Assembly: GCA_021772915.1 (NCBI GenBank) | Contig: JAJFLB010000032.1 | Span: forward strand, 1-64,000 | DNA from: Gammaproteobacteria bacterium | GTDB lineage: Bacteria > Pseudomonadota > Gammaproteobacteria > Xanthomonadales > SZUA-36 | Direction: 5' to 3' | Length of the DNA: 64,000 bases | In this document: piece by piece, positions 1 through 9,276 of the stretch | How the letters are laid out: each line of letters opens with the position of its first letter | Position numbering within the stretch: position 1 is the stretch's first letter | Made by a program: the position numbers and the translations under genes | The notes under the pieces: model-generated | Seen by the model: only the letters and a program-made list of their open reading frames with translations | Database searches by the model: none | What the model was told of the DNA's origin: nothing

Positions 1-1809
1 TAACTGCCCGATCTGGGTCTCGGTCGGATCGGCCCGTTGCAACAGGTGGGTGAGCCCGATGATGGCGTTCATGGGCGTACGTATCTCGTGGCTCATATTG
101 GCCAAAAAGGTACTTTTCGCCTTGCTGGCTGCCTCGGCCGCTTCCTTGGCCTTGCGTAGTTCAAATTCTGCCAGCTTAGTTTCAGTTATATCCTGGAAAG
201 TGCCCTTTTCACCAACTAAGCTGCCGTTATCGTCAATTACTCCTTCGTAGTACTTACGCACGTGTTTTACACTGCCGTCCTTCGCGATTATTCGGTATTC
301 CAGGTATCCTTTATCTTGACGGTCATAAGCGGCATTAACATGTTCACGATCCTCCGGATGGGTGGCTTCCGCATTAGCTTCCATAGTTCCGAAGCGCCGC
401 ATATACTCATCCACCGTGTAACCGTAAATACGCGCATATTCCTCCGAGATAGTAGTAAATTCACCCGTGCTCGTGTCCAGATACCAATGACCCAGGCGGG
501 CAGCACGGGCCGCATCCTTGAAGTGTACTTCGCTGTCAATCAATGCCTGATTTAGGGCTTTCTGGCTCTCATGGGCTTCGGTTAGTTGCTTGGTGCGTTT
601 GGCCACCTGTTCCTCAAGTTGGTTACGGTGATTTTCAAGCTCGGCCTCTGCCAATTTTCGCTTGGTAACATCCACATAGGAAATAATTGCCACTTGATCA
701 TCACCCATTTCAAGCATGGACGCATGAGCACGCAGATGTCGGATCTCCCCTGCTTTGGAAAAAATCTCGATCGGATAATTATGCAACTCCCCTTCATCCA
801 GGAGTTGTTGTACCGAGTCTGCCTGTTTGCCCGAATCCACCCAGGCGTTGTTGTCAAAAATGTTTTCATTGAGCTCTGCCAAACTACTGACCTCGTAAAC
901 ATCGAGACATCTTTGATTGATTTCCAGTCTTTGACCGGTCGCAAGATTCAGGATCTGCATTGCGATGGGGTGAGAGTGGAAAGCCCCGGAGAATTTTTTC
1001 TGGCTTTCCTGCAACTGTTCTTCAACGTGCTTGCGCTGTTTAAACCGGTTGCCAATCTGCTCGCTCATTTCGTTAAAGGCTGCACTGAGATCAGCGAGTT
1101 CACCATGTCCCCGAATTCGAGAAATCACACCTGCCTCACCGTCACTGAACGCCTTCGTTTTACTTGCGAGATGCCGGATCGGGATGCTGACAAAACACTG
1201 TAAAAAAACAAGCAGGATAATCAAAAAGGCAACTATCAACAACCAGATTACATAGTGGAGACGCAGCACTGAGCTCCAGATTCCGGCGTGCTCAGGCCCG
1301 AGGTCATACACCGCGTACAACACCTCAAAAGCTGATGAATCCTCTGCTCCGTCAGTGCTCGCCGGCACCACCGGCAAATAAGCCACTATCCTGAGGTTCG
1401 CAACATCATAGTGGAGCTCGATCTTCTGGTTACTTAGCGAGCTGTTAAACCGCTCAGTCTCAAAAAAAGGCAGAATTTCTCCCTTTTGAGATTTCGGGTC
1501 TGTCTGACCAGCCGAGTGCAGGATGCGCCCCTCATCATCTGCCACCGCCAATATTTCGTAACCCGAAGCGTCCTTTCGCTGAACAATAATATCCCGAGGA
1601 TCAAAAGATTTGTTACCGGCAAGCCCGCGACTCAATTCGGCCTGCAGCGAACCAAGATCGTGATCCGCAAAATGCAAGCTTGAGGTAATTAGTTCTGACT
1701 CAAAATCCCAATACGTTCGCCAAGCCATGAGTGAAAGCATCAGACCAAATGTGCCCACCAAAGTCACGGTCAACCACAACCGCAATGGTACCGAGCGAAC
1801 TCCTATCAT
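1..1809 (-). CDS. Hybrid sensor histidine kinase, membrane-bound (3' end beyond the window)
   Basis: Membrane sensor kinase of a two-component or phosphorelay system. The ATG is at 1809 and the frame stays open to base 1, giving 603 codons; the ATPase domain and any receiver lie outside the window. A first membrane helix (residues about 8-28) is followed by a periplasmic sensing stretch of about 150 residues and a second helix (about 183-206). A HAMP linker begins at VSIPIRHL (about 207). Two PAS domains (about 270-385 and 425-545) are joined by a coiled coil. The phosphoacceptor motif [12 protein letters not shown] puts the histidine at about 574. The H-box region is very similar to that of the kinase at 4484-7411, so the two look like paralogues. 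Signal and partner regulator are unknown. It is divergent from trhP across about 190 bp. Confidence 0.9.
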   Translation of the reverse strand, partial: MIGVRSVPLRLWLTVTLVGTFGLMLSLMAWRTYWDFESELITSSLHFADHDLGSLQAELSRGLAGNKSFDPRDIIVQRKDASGYEILAVADDEGRILHSAGQTDPKSQKGEILPFFETERFNSSLSNQKIELHYDVANLRIVAYLPVVPASTDGAEDSSAFEVLYAVYDLGPEHAGIWSSVLRLHYVIWLLIVAFLIILLVFLQCFVSIPIRHLASKTKAFSDGEAGVISRIRGHGELADLSAAFNEMSEQIGNRFKQRKHVEEQLQESQKKFSGAFHSHPIAMQILNLATGQRLEINQRCLDVYEVSSLAELNENIFDNNAWVDSGKQADSVQQLLDEGELHNYPIEIFSKAGEIRHLRAHASMLEMGDDQVAIISYVDVTKRKLAEAELENHRNQLEEQVAKRTKQLTEAHESQKALNQALIDSEVHFKDAARAARLGHWYLDTSTGEFTTISEEYARIYGYTVDEYMRRFGTMEANAEATHPEDREHVNAAYDRQDKGYLEYRIIAKDGSVKHVRKYYEGVIDDNGSLVGEKGTFQDITETKLAEFELRKAKEAAEAASKAKSTFLANMSHEIRTPMNAIIGLTHLLQRADPTETQIGQL

Positions 1810-2003
1810 GGTGTAATTCGTCGCATGATGGACTGTATCATCCCCTTAATCAGATACATGGGCAACACCCACCTGATCAAGTCTATTTTGGCCGAGCATC
1901 TGCATATGGTAGCTCAAACAAGCGGCAGCAACCTTGATTCAGGTCAGGTCGCAAGTCCGGCCAAAACACGCCGGATGGAAGTGAATCCTGTAGACTGGAA
2001 CGA

Positions 2004-3329
2004 ATGAAAAAACCAGAACTCCTCTCCCCGGCTGGCTCATTGCAGCATATGCGATTCGCCTTTGCTTATGGTGCAGATGCAGTTTATGCGGGCCAACCAC
2101 GCTACAGCCTGCGGGTGCGCAATAACGAATTCAGCAAACACGAAATACTCACGGCCGGCATAGAGGAAGCTCACAAACTGGACAAGCTATTTTTTCTCGC
2201 CAGTAACATAGCACCGCATAACGCCAAGTTGAAAACCTACATTGCCGACCTTGAACCCGTCGTTGAAGCAGGCCCTGACGCATTGATCATGTCCGACCCG
2301 GGTCTGATCATGATGGTACGTGAGCGCTGGCCTGACCTACCTGTGCACCTCTCGGTGCAAGCCAACGTAGTCAACTACGCCGCGGTCAAGTTTTGGCAGG
2401 GTTTGGGGCTCAGCCGCATTATCCTTTCTCGCGAACTGGCCTTGTCTGAAATCGCGGAAATCCGTACGCAGTGCCCGGATATGGAACTTGAGACCTTCGT
2501 ACATGGTGCCTTGTGCATTGCCTATTCCGGTCGTTGTTTGCTATCCGGTTACATGTCTCATCGTGATTCCAACCAGGGCGCCTGCACCAACAGCTGCCGT
2601 TGGAAATATGATGTTGTGGAAGCCCGTGCAACCGGTAGCGGTGACATCGTGCCCAGTACCCCGCCAATCACGGACAGCAGCGACGAATCTCCACTGGTGC
2701 TACTCGAAGAGCAAAACCGACCGGGTGAATTGATGCCGGCGTTTGAAGATGAGCATGGTACCTACATCATGAACTCAAAGGATCTGCGTGCAGTCCAGCA
2801 TGTCGAGAGACTCAGCCACATGGGGATTGACTCTTTCAAGATAGAAGGCCGCACCAAGTCCGTTTACTATGTCGCCCGCACCACACAAGTCTATCGCCGG
2901 GCCATTGATGACGCGGTCGCAGGACGTCCCTTCGATCTGGGTCTAATGAATTCTCTTGAAGGCATGGCCAGCCGTGGATTTACCGAGGGCTTTTATCGAC
3001 GCCATCCACCCGGTGAGTATCAAAACTATGAACGGGGTACTTCAAGCAGTGATAAGCAACAGTTTGTAGGTGCGATTCTGGAGTGCGATGAAAGCTGGTT
3101 AACGGTGGATGTCAAAAACCATTTTGAGACGGGTGACCAACTGGAGCTGATGACGACCAATGGAAATATATCCTTCAAGTTGCCTGAAATTGTTAACCGC
3201 CAGGGCGTGACCACCAACGTTGCGCCCGGATCCGGTCACATTGTCCGGATCCCGACCCCGGGGAATATCGAATCGGCTGACATCGACGAATTTTCCCTGC
3301 TGGTCCGCAATCTGCCCGATCCTCACTGA
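2004..3329 (+). CDS. trhP: tRNA 5-hydroxyuridine hydroxylation protein TrhP (YegQ, peptidase U32 family)
   Basis: A U32-family protein that in E. coli takes part in prephenate-dependent hydroxylation of uridine 34 in tRNAs. The 441 residues match YegQ along the whole length. Recognised blocks are KPELLSPAGSLQHMRFAFAY at the N-terminus, GQPRYSLRVRNNEF, ALIMSDPGLIM, SVQANVVNYA, the Cys-containing FVHGALCIAYSGRCLLSGY, NQGACTNSCRW, AFEDEHGTYIMNSKDLRA and KIEGRTKS. The four cysteines in the two central blocks are the likely Fe-S ligands known for this family; that assignment comes from the family, not from this sequence. It is cytoplasmic, with no signal peptide. It is the first gene of a plus-strand pair with ppk2, about 115 bp apart. 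Despite the family name, no protease role is expected. Confidence 0.95.
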   Translation: MKKPELLSPAGSLQHMRFAFAYGADAVYAGQPRYSLRVRNNEFSKHEILTAGIEEAHKLDKLFFLASNIAPHNAKLKTYIADLEPVVEAGPDALIMSDPGLIMMVRERWPDLPVHLSVQANVVNYAAVKFWQGLGLSRIILSRELALSEIAEIRTQCPDMELETFVHGALCIAYSGRCLLSGYMSHRDSNQGACTNSCRWKYDVVEARATGSGDIVPSTPPITDSSDESPLVLLEEQNRPGELMPAFEDEHGTYIMNSKDLRAVQHVERLSHMGIDSFKIEGRTKSVYYVARTTQVYRRAIDDAVAGRPFDLGLMNSLEGMASRGFTEGFYRRHPPGEYQNYERGTSSSDKQQFVGAILECDESWLTVDVKNHFETGDQLELMTTNGNISFKLPEIVNRQGVTTNVAPGSGHIVRIPTPGNIESADIDEFSLLVRNLPDPH

Positions 3330-3443
3330 CCTCCCCTGGGGCAAGTAAACCCATTTGCCAAATACCAAACCTAGCGAGATGATTTGCATTCGTTTTCATC
3401 CAATGTAATAGTGGGGATACCGACGTACCCGGGAGGTAAAACC

Positions 3444-4439
3444 ATGACCTCGGATTTGAAAATTGTGGATTCTGAACACCCTGAAAAAGAGATTGTGGAA
3501 TCTGAACACCCTGAAAAAGAGGCTGAGGAAGGTACACAGGAACCTGAAATACATGAGGCCTACCTGGGTGGGGAGTATTCTTCGGCAACGATAAAAAAAC
3601 TACGGCAAAACCCCCACGAGATCAGCAAACTTTTCAAGGAAGGGAAATTTCCGTATACCGATAAGATCCCAAAGGCGAAATACGAAACTGAAAAGAAAAA
3701 ACTTCAGATCGAACTATTGAAGGTCCAGAACTGGGTCAAAACAACCGGTCAGAAAATCGTTCTCATTTTTGAAGGCCGCGACGCAGCCGGAAAAGGTGGG
3801 ACGATCAAGCGGTTTATGGAGCACTTGAACCCCCGTGCCGCCAAGGTTGTGGCACTTGAGAAACCGACTCCCCGTGAGCAGGGTCAGTGGTATTTTCAAC
3901 GCTATTTTGAACACCTGCCCACCCGTGGTGAAATCCTGTTCCTGGACAGATCCTGGTACAACCGTGCCGGTGTAGAGCGGGTGATGGGTTTTTGCGACCA
4001 GATCGAATACCTTGAGTTCATGCGCCAGTGCCCGGAGGTGGAGCGCATGCTGGTAAATTCCGGTATCCAGTTGTTCAAGTACTATTTTTCCGTCACCAAG
4101 AAAGAACAAAAACTACGATTCGCCGCCCGCGAACGGGACCCACTCAAACACTGGAAAATGAGCCCCGTAGACGCAGTTGCCCTGAGTTTGTGGAGCGAAT
4201 ACAAACGGGCCAAGGAAGCCATGTTTTTCTATACGGATACTGCGTCGTGCCCATGGACAATCATCAAATCGGACGACAAGAAACGCGCCCGTCTGAACAG
4301 CATGCAACACTTCCTGATCAACCTGGACTACCCAGATAAGGATCTGGAGGTCGTATCAGCACCGGACCCGTTAATTGTAGGATCACCCAGCCAGGCGATT
4401 CGTAAGGATACTCATCTGGATGACTGGCCACACAAATAG
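3444..4439 (+). CDS. ppk2: Polyphosphate kinase 2 family protein
   Basis: Transfers phosphate between polyphosphate and nucleotides in the cytoplasm; PPK2 enzymes usually phosphorylate GDP or ADP from polyP. The core carries the Walker A motif FEGRDAAGKGGTIKRFMEHL (about residue 110), the Walker B/lid-side motif LDRSWYNRAGVERVMGF (about 165), and the family block RDPLKHWKMSPVDAVALSLW. The start is set at 3444 because GGGAGGT lies 7 bases upstream; an in-frame ATG at 3384 has no such site. The product is 331 aa, normal for a one-domain PPK2. The acidic N-terminal tail contains a perfect-phase 30-bp tandem duplication at 3462-3521. Class (ADP, GDP or AMP specificity) cannot be settled by eye. 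Confidence 0.93.
   Translation: MTSDLKIVDSEHPEKEIVESEHPEKEAEEGTQEPEIHEAYLGGEYSSATIKKLRQNPHEISKLFKEGKFPYTDKIPKAKYETEKKKLQIELLKVQNWVKTTGQKIVLIFEGRDAAGKGGTIKRFMEHLNPRAAKVVALEKPTPREQGQWYFQRYFEHLPTRGEILFLDRSWYNRAGVERVMGFCDQIEYLEFMRQCPEVERMLVNSGIQLFKYYFSVTKKEQKLRFAARERDPLKHWKMSPVDAVALSLWSEYKRAKEAMFFYTDTASCPWTIIKSDDKKRARLNSMQHFLINLDYPDKDLEVVSAPDPLIVGSPSQAIRKDTHLDDWPHK
3462..3521 (+). repeat. 30-bp tandem duplication inside ppk2
   Basis: Two adjacent 30-bp units (3462-3491 and 3492-3521) differ at one base (gat versus gaa). They encode IVDSEHPEKE then IVESEHPEKE in the acidic N-terminal tail ahead of the kinase core. The repeat keeps the frame, so it looks like a recent slippage or unequal-exchange event that the protein tolerates. 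Confidence 0.95.
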
Positions 4440-4483
4440 AAGTTTGGTTGTAGAGACCCGGAGTTGGATCCCCAGCCCTGACC

Positions 4484-7411
4484 TTATGCCTCGGGCTCTG
4501 TTAACCATTTAACAAGCAGTTCAAACAGGTCCTTTGGATTAACCGGTTTGGCGACGAAATCGTTCATTCCGGCCTCCTCGCAGGCTCGACGGTCCTCCGC
4601 AAACACATTGGCGGTCATTGCCAACACGGGCAAATCTGCGTTTTCCGTACGAATGACGCGGGTTGCCTCCAGGCCACCCATCACGGGCATCTGCACATCC
4701 ATTAATACCAGGGCATAATCACCCTCACCCACCATTGCCACCGCCTCGGCACCGTCTTCTGCGGTGTCCACCGTCAAGCCCACACCACCTAACAGCGCCA
4801 GTGCCACCTCGCGGTTGATGGCATTGTCTTCAGCCAGCAGGATGCGGGTACCCGCAAACTCAGAGCGCAAGTGTGTTTCGGCATCCACTGCGTCTTCCGC
4901 TGTGGTGGTCAGTGTCTCCCCTTGACCACGACCCAGTCTGGCGGTAAACCAGAATGTACTGCCATCACCGGGCTCACTTTCTGCCCCCACTTCACCGCCC
5001 ATCAATTCTGCAAGATGTCGATTGATTGCCAGACCCAGACCGGTGCCACCATGGGTGCGCGTCGTGGAGGCATCGGCCTGCTCAAAGGCCTTGAACAAAC
5101 CCGCGAGCTTGTCGGGCTCAATTCCCATACCCGTATCCTGTACCTCAAAACGCACCAGTATCTCATTCTCACCGTCTTCGAGTATCTTGGCACGTAAAGA
5201 TATTGTCCCGTCCTCGGTAAACTTAATGGCATTGCCGGCGTAGTTGATCAGGATCTGTCGCAGACGGGTGGGATCCCCTTTGAGCCAGCTCGTGACATCG
5301 TTTTGGGCCACTTCGATGCTCAGACCCTTGGCGCTGGTTTGCCCTAACAACAATGACCGGACATTATCGAAAATAGCATCCAGGTTGAAATCAACCCGCT
5401 CAAGAGTCAGCTTTCCGGCCTCGATCTTGGAGAGGTCCAGGATGTCATTGATAATGGACAAGAGATGCTCGGCTGAGGAGTCAATCTTGGACAGACGGTC
5501 GACCTGCTCCGTGGTTGGTTTGGCTTTTTGCATCAGGTGGGTAAGCCCGATAATGGCATTCATTGGTGTGCGGATTTCGTGACTCATATTCGCCAGAAAT
5601 ACACTCTTGGCCTGGTTTGCGATTTCGGCCTTTGCCTGTGCCTCGGACAGTTGCTGGGTGCGTTTTTTCACCAGGCTTTCCAGGTGATCACGGTGCTCTG
5701 ACAGTTCTTCGGTCAATCGCCTTCGCTCGGTGATATCCCGTACAATTGCCACAAATACCGGTAATTCGTCATCCGTCATCTGCAGATACACTTCGACCGG
5801 ATATTCAGAACCATCCTTACGGCGGTGGATCGTTGTCATTGCAATTTCTTGCTGGACCCCGGTACGCAGTGGCTCCAGTAGTTTTTCAAATGACTTGAAA
5901 GTGTACTCAGGTTTCAGATCCACCGGGGTCAGTGAGTACATTTCTTCCATGGAATAACCGAGATTTGCCCGCGCAACGCGATTTGCATCGACAAAACGAA
6001 TCGTCTCGCTGTCAAAAATATAGATTTCGTTCAGTGAACGTTCCAGCACCTTGCTAAAGCGGTTGAGTTCGTTTTCGGTGCGACGTCGCTGCACGATGCG
6101 CCAGACTTCCTCACCAATCTGCTGTACCGACTCAGTGTCCAGATCTGTGTAGTCCTTGTTTTTATTAGCCACGCCGGCCAGCATTACCACCTTACCGTCT
6201 TCTACTAACGGCACGCTGATCAACCGTTTCAAGCCGCTTTGTCCCTGCAGCAAATTGCCTTGATCCCTGTTTTCGGGGTAGGCATTGATTGTCACAGGTT
6301 TGCGTAAACGCACAGTATCCTTCCAGATACTATCTCCACTGACCGGATAGTGTTTGTCATAATTCGTTCTGTCAGACCAGGTGATCAGCTCAATGACTTC
6401 TTCATCGTGCACGACATGCATGAATGAAGCACTACTGTCGGTCAGACCCTCCATCTGCTCCAGACCAAACTGAATGAAAGCTGCTTCACCCATCTGTTCT
6501 TCACTCTGGGCAAGTGCCAACAAAGCCTGGGCCCGGTGACCCGTGAGGGTTTTAATGACTTCTTTTCGCTTGTACAGTGTCAGGTCATGACCAACCCCAA
6601 GCACGCCCATGAGACCGCCATCGGCCATGTGTATTGGCACTTTGATGATTTCGAGCGTTTCCAAGTGCCCGTCATCCTGGAACATAACTTCCGTTTCGTG
6701 CCTGTGTGGTTTGCCTTCGAGCATGACTTTCCGGTCATGCTCCGTAAATGAATCTGCTTCCTCTTCGTCAACAAAATCGTAATCTGTCTTGCCAATAATC
6801 TCGGCTTCGCTTGCGTTGTAGTAACTTGAGTATCTGTGGTTGCAACCCAGATACACACCATCGGCATCCTTCAACCAGACAAGATCAGGCAATGTGTCGA
6901 TTAATGCACGTAATTGTGTCTCACTTTGTAATAACTTTTCCTTGACCCGTACACGCTCGGTGATATCTACCAGTGTGGAATATATGCCCACTATTTTGTC
7001 ATCACTGTCGCGCGAGGCCTTGACCGTCACTTCAGACCATAGGGACGAGCCATCCGCACACTTGAGTTGTATCTCATCAGCAACAACTTCTTCACCGACC
7101 ATAAAGCGCTTGAAGACCTGTTGAGCCTGTTCTTTGGCCGCCGTCGAGTCGGGATGCAAATGAAAGATTGGTTTTCCGATCAACTGGTCCTTGGAGTAGC
7201 CCAGCATGTTGCAGATAAACCCGTTGCAACGGCGGATAATGAAATCAATGCCAACGGACAAGAAACCAACCGGCGCATTTTCATACAGGTCACGGTAACG
7301 CTGCTCGCTCTCGACCAGCGCTTCCTCGACCTGCTTACGTTGCTCGTCATGGTTGACGATTGCCGTGCTCATATCGCTGCGCAACTCAGCCAGCCCATTG
7401 CTCTGTTTCAA
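4484..7411 (-). CDS. Hybrid sensor histidine kinase, PAS-PAS-GAF-PAS-HisKA-HATPase-REC
   Basis: Soluble hybrid kinase of 975 aa without membrane helices, so it senses a cytoplasmic or diffusible signal. Order: PAS 1 (about 35-155, starting ESEQRYRDLYENAPVGF), PAS 2 (about 165-285), GAF (about 310-450), PAS 3 (about 465-580) and a coiled coil. HisKA follows with [20 protein letters not shown] (His 611), then HATPase with DTGMGIE and GGTGLGLAI. A C-terminal receiver has LLAEDNAINREVA and the phosphoacceptor region LVLMDVQMPVMGGLEATR. No output domain follows the receiver, so phosphate probably passes to a separate Hpt or response regulator not seen here. It is convergent with ppk2, 44 bp apart. 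An ATG 13 codons downstream (MSTAIVNHDE) is an alternative start. Its H-box segment closely resembles that of the kinase at 1-1809. Confidence 0.95.
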   Translation of the reverse strand: MKQSNGLAELRSDMSTAIVNHDEQRKQVEEALVESEQRYRDLYENAPVGFLSVGIDFIIRRCNGFICNMLGYSKDQLIGKPIFHLHPDSTAAKEQAQQVFKRFMVGEEVVADEIQLKCADGSSLWSEVTVKASRDSDDKIVGIYSTLVDITERVRVKEKLLQSETQLRALIDTLPDLVWLKDADGVYLGCNHRYSSYYNASEAEIIGKTDYDFVDEEEADSFTEHDRKVMLEGKPHRHETEVMFQDDGHLETLEIIKVPIHMADGGLMGVLGVGHDLTLYKRKEVIKTLTGHRAQALLALAQSEEQMGEAAFIQFGLEQMEGLTDSSASFMHVVHDEEVIELITWSDRTNYDKHYPVSGDSIWKDTVRLRKPVTINAYPENRDQGNLLQGQSGLKRLISVPLVEDGKVVMLAGVANKNKDYTDLDTESVQQIGEEVWRIVQRRRTENELNRFSKVLERSLNEIYIFDSETIRFVDANRVARANLGYSMEEMYSLTPVDLKPEYTFKSFEKLLEPLRTGVQQEIAMTTIHRRKDGSEYPVEVYLQMTDDELPVFVAIVRDITERRRLTEELSEHRDHLESLVKKRTQQLSEAQAKAEIANQAKSVFLANMSHEIRTPMNAIIGLTHLMQKAKPTTEQVDRLSKIDSSAEHLLSIINDILDLSKIEAGKLTLERVDFNLDAIFDNVRSLLLGQTSAKGLSIEVAQNDVTSWLKGDPTRLRQILINYAGNAIKFTEDGTISLRAKILEDGENEILVRFEVQDTGMGIEPDKLAGLFKAFEQADASTTRTHGGTGLGLAINRHLAELMGGEVGAESEPGDGSTFWFTARLGRGQGETLTTTAEDAVDAETHLRSEFAGTRILLAEDNAINREVALALLGGVGLTVDTAEDGAEAVAMVGEGDYALVLMDVQMPVMGGLEATRVIRTENADLPVLAMTANVFAEDRRACEEAGMNDFVAKPVNPKDLFELLVKWLTEPEA

Positions 7412-7534
7412 ACGCCGGATGATCTTTCACACTTACTCCCACAATTAAGTGTAGATTCGCGTGCGGGATGCGTTAAAGGTGCACATGACCGCAGAGCGCT
7501 GATAGATATTCCTCTACCATAGCCACCAACCACG

Positions 7535-7554
7535 GCAGCCCGGGGACGGGCTGC
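7535..7554. other. Perfect 8-bp hairpin in the 338-bp divergent gap 7412-7749
   Basis: The inverted repeat gcagcccg / cgggctgc with loop ggga lies between two divergent genes, the kinase (minus) and the HAD phosphatase (plus). No T-tract follows on either strand, so it is unlikely to be a simple terminator at that position. It could be a leader-RNA structure of the kinase transcript. I see no gene in the rest of this gap. Confidence 0.5.
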
Positions 7555-7749
7555 GGGGGTCGGCGTTTTACTCTGCGGCAAATAAAACAAAAACCTTTCT
7601 ATGGTTACAGTGTATACCGAATTCGGGCCAAATGTATACAAAATGGGGCATTGTGAAGTTCAATGGGTATACTGGGATTAATTCTGAAAAAATCAAAAAA
7701 GTCGGTAGCCTGACCAACGTCTGATAGACGATCAATCTGAATAATAAAT

Positions 7750-8475
7750 ATGCCACATATCAACAAACACACTCAAATTGATGCCCTGATGTGGGACTTC
7801 GATGGCACCCTGGCCAACTCCGCAACAAAGAATATCTCTGTCACCAGGCAGATTCTGGCGCGTGTGGCGCCACGACTGACAGGCAGCAATCTGCCTCAAT
7901 GTCTGACCAGTGAAACCGATTATCACGTCGCCGTCCATGGTGCCAACAACTGGCGTGAGCTATACCGTGACTTCTTTGGCATGACCATGGCCGAAATTGA
8001 AGTGGCCGGACCACTTTGGGAGACCTATCAATTGCAGGACCAAACCCCGGTTGCATTGTTCGATGGCGTTATCGACACGGTCTCGCGCCTGGCGCATATT
8101 CGACAAGGCATCTGTTCGGCAAATGAATCTCGCACCATCAGGAGAGTTCTCGAGAGCCATGGTATCGGTGCAGTCTTTCAGTCGGTGATTGGCTACGAGG
8201 ATCTGCCCCTTGAGGCACAGAAACCGGCAGCGGAAGGTGGATTGCGGTGCTTGCAGGATTTACTGGGCAATAGCAACGTGAAAACAGTCATTTACGTCGG
8301 TGACCACGTTTCTGACGTCCTGTTTGCGAGAAACTTGGCCGCACGACTGGAACCGGCCGTTACGGTCCTCTCCATCGCCGTAACCTATAGTGGTGCCGAC
8401 CCGACCACCTGGAGCGCACAGCCGGATAAAGTCATCGGGAAACCGTCAGATTTGGCAGCCTGGTTGACGGCGTAA
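7750..8475 (+). CDS. HAD-superfamily hydrolase, phosphoglycolate phosphatase-like
   Basis: Predicted cytoplasmic phosphatase of 241 aa. HAD motif I is WDFDGTLANS at the N-terminus (nucleophile Asp and Asp+2). Motif II is the Ser of CSANES (about 120). Motif III is a Lys within LEAQKPAAEG (about 157). Motif IV is the acidic pair in YVGDHVSDVLFARN (about 180). The inserted helical segment between motifs I and II is a type-I cap, as in Gph/PGMB-like enzymes. The exact substrate cannot be read. No clear Shine-Dalgarno precedes the ATG at 7750, and a second ATG at 7792 would start directly at the nucleophile motif. It stands alone. Confidence 0.85.
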   Translation: MPHINKHTQIDALMWDFDGTLANSATKNISVTRQILARVAPRLTGSNLPQCLTSETDYHVAVHGANNWRELYRDFFGMTMAEIEVAGPLWETYQLQDQTPVALFDGVIDTVSRLAHIRQGICSANESRTIRRVLESHGIGAVFQSVIGYEDLPLEAQKPAAEGGLRCLQDLLGNSNVKTVIYVGDHVSDVLFARNLAARLEPAVTVLSIAVTYSGADPTTWSAQPDKVIGKPSDLAAWLTA

Positions 8476-8680
8476 ACCAGATTTCAGGGGCGTAGAAAAA
8501 AGGGTCTGACTGACTGAATTAGCATCTAACAAACGCGCTAAAATAAGCCCATGTTCCGGTCAATATCCTGTTGCCAAAACAAATTTGCCGTGTCATGTGC
8601 TACGCTATGCCACCGACACCGCTACAAACCAACAAGGTGTCGTACAAAAAACCAAGCAATTTAAATCGAGGGAGAGTCTT

Positions 8681-8992
8681 ATGGATTTAACAAAAATCAT
8701 TCGCATTGTTGCACTAATTGTGGCTATTGTCGCGGCCTTTGTGGCAATTCCTTACGTCGGATTAATCATGGTAATCCTGGGTCTTGCTATTGGATTTATG
8801 GGGGTGTCCGAGGATCGCCGTTTGATGTTTCTGGTTGTCGCAGTAGCCCTTTCAGGGGTTACCGGTGCGTTGGGGCCAATCCCGGCGGTCGGCGAACACC
8901 TCACCGCCATACTGGGCAACACAAGCACCATTATTAATGCAGGTGCGGTAGCGGTTATTCTGATGCACATCAAAGATCGCGTTACGGAATAG
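8681..8992 (+). CDS. Small integral membrane protein, function unknown
   Basis: 103 aa, almost wholly hydrophobic, with about four membrane helices: IVALIVAIVAAFVAIPYVG, LIMVILGLAIGFMGV, LMFLVVAVALSGVTGALG, and a C-terminal segment around INAGAVAVILMHI. The start at 8681 follows GGGAGAG by a few bases; a longer open frame from 8585 lacks such a site and has a polar non-membrane prefix. No recognised family. A strong bidirectional terminator follows at 9047-9080, so the gene is probably monocistronic. Confidence 0.75.
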   Translation: MDLTKIIRIVALIVAIVAAFVAIPYVGLIMVILGLAIGFMGVSEDRRLMFLVVAVALSGVTGALGPIPAVGEHLTAILGNTSTIINAGAVAVILMHIKDRVTE

Positions 8993-9046
8993 TCTTTACC
9001 AAAGACCCACGTCCAGGTTGCGGCTACTACCGCACTGAGTGGGACG

Positions 9047-9080
9047 AAAAAAAACCCAGCTGAATCAGCTGGGTTTTTTT
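9047..9080. terminator. Rho-independent, bidirectional terminator
   Basis: Stem cccagctg / cagctggg with loop aat, preceded by an 8-base A-tract and followed by a 7-base T-tract. Both strands therefore read as GC stem plus U-tract. It sits about 55 bp after the small membrane protein gene and about 200 bp past the end of the convergent CNNM/CBS gene, and can serve both. The rest of the gap 8993-9276 holds nothing I can identify. Confidence 0.92.
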
Positions 9081-9276
9081 ATCGGAAACACATTTGTCAT
9101 ACGCCCCAAAACCTGGCATTGGCTCACGACGAACTACGAAACTGATTACTTCACCGGCATTTCGAGCTATTCACATACCCAGGCGCGAGCCACTCTTCCC
9201 GGATTCTACAGCCCGAGCCCGAGGATAAAATCGACCCATGCGTTGATCACATTAGCCGAACCCGGTTTAGCAGCGG

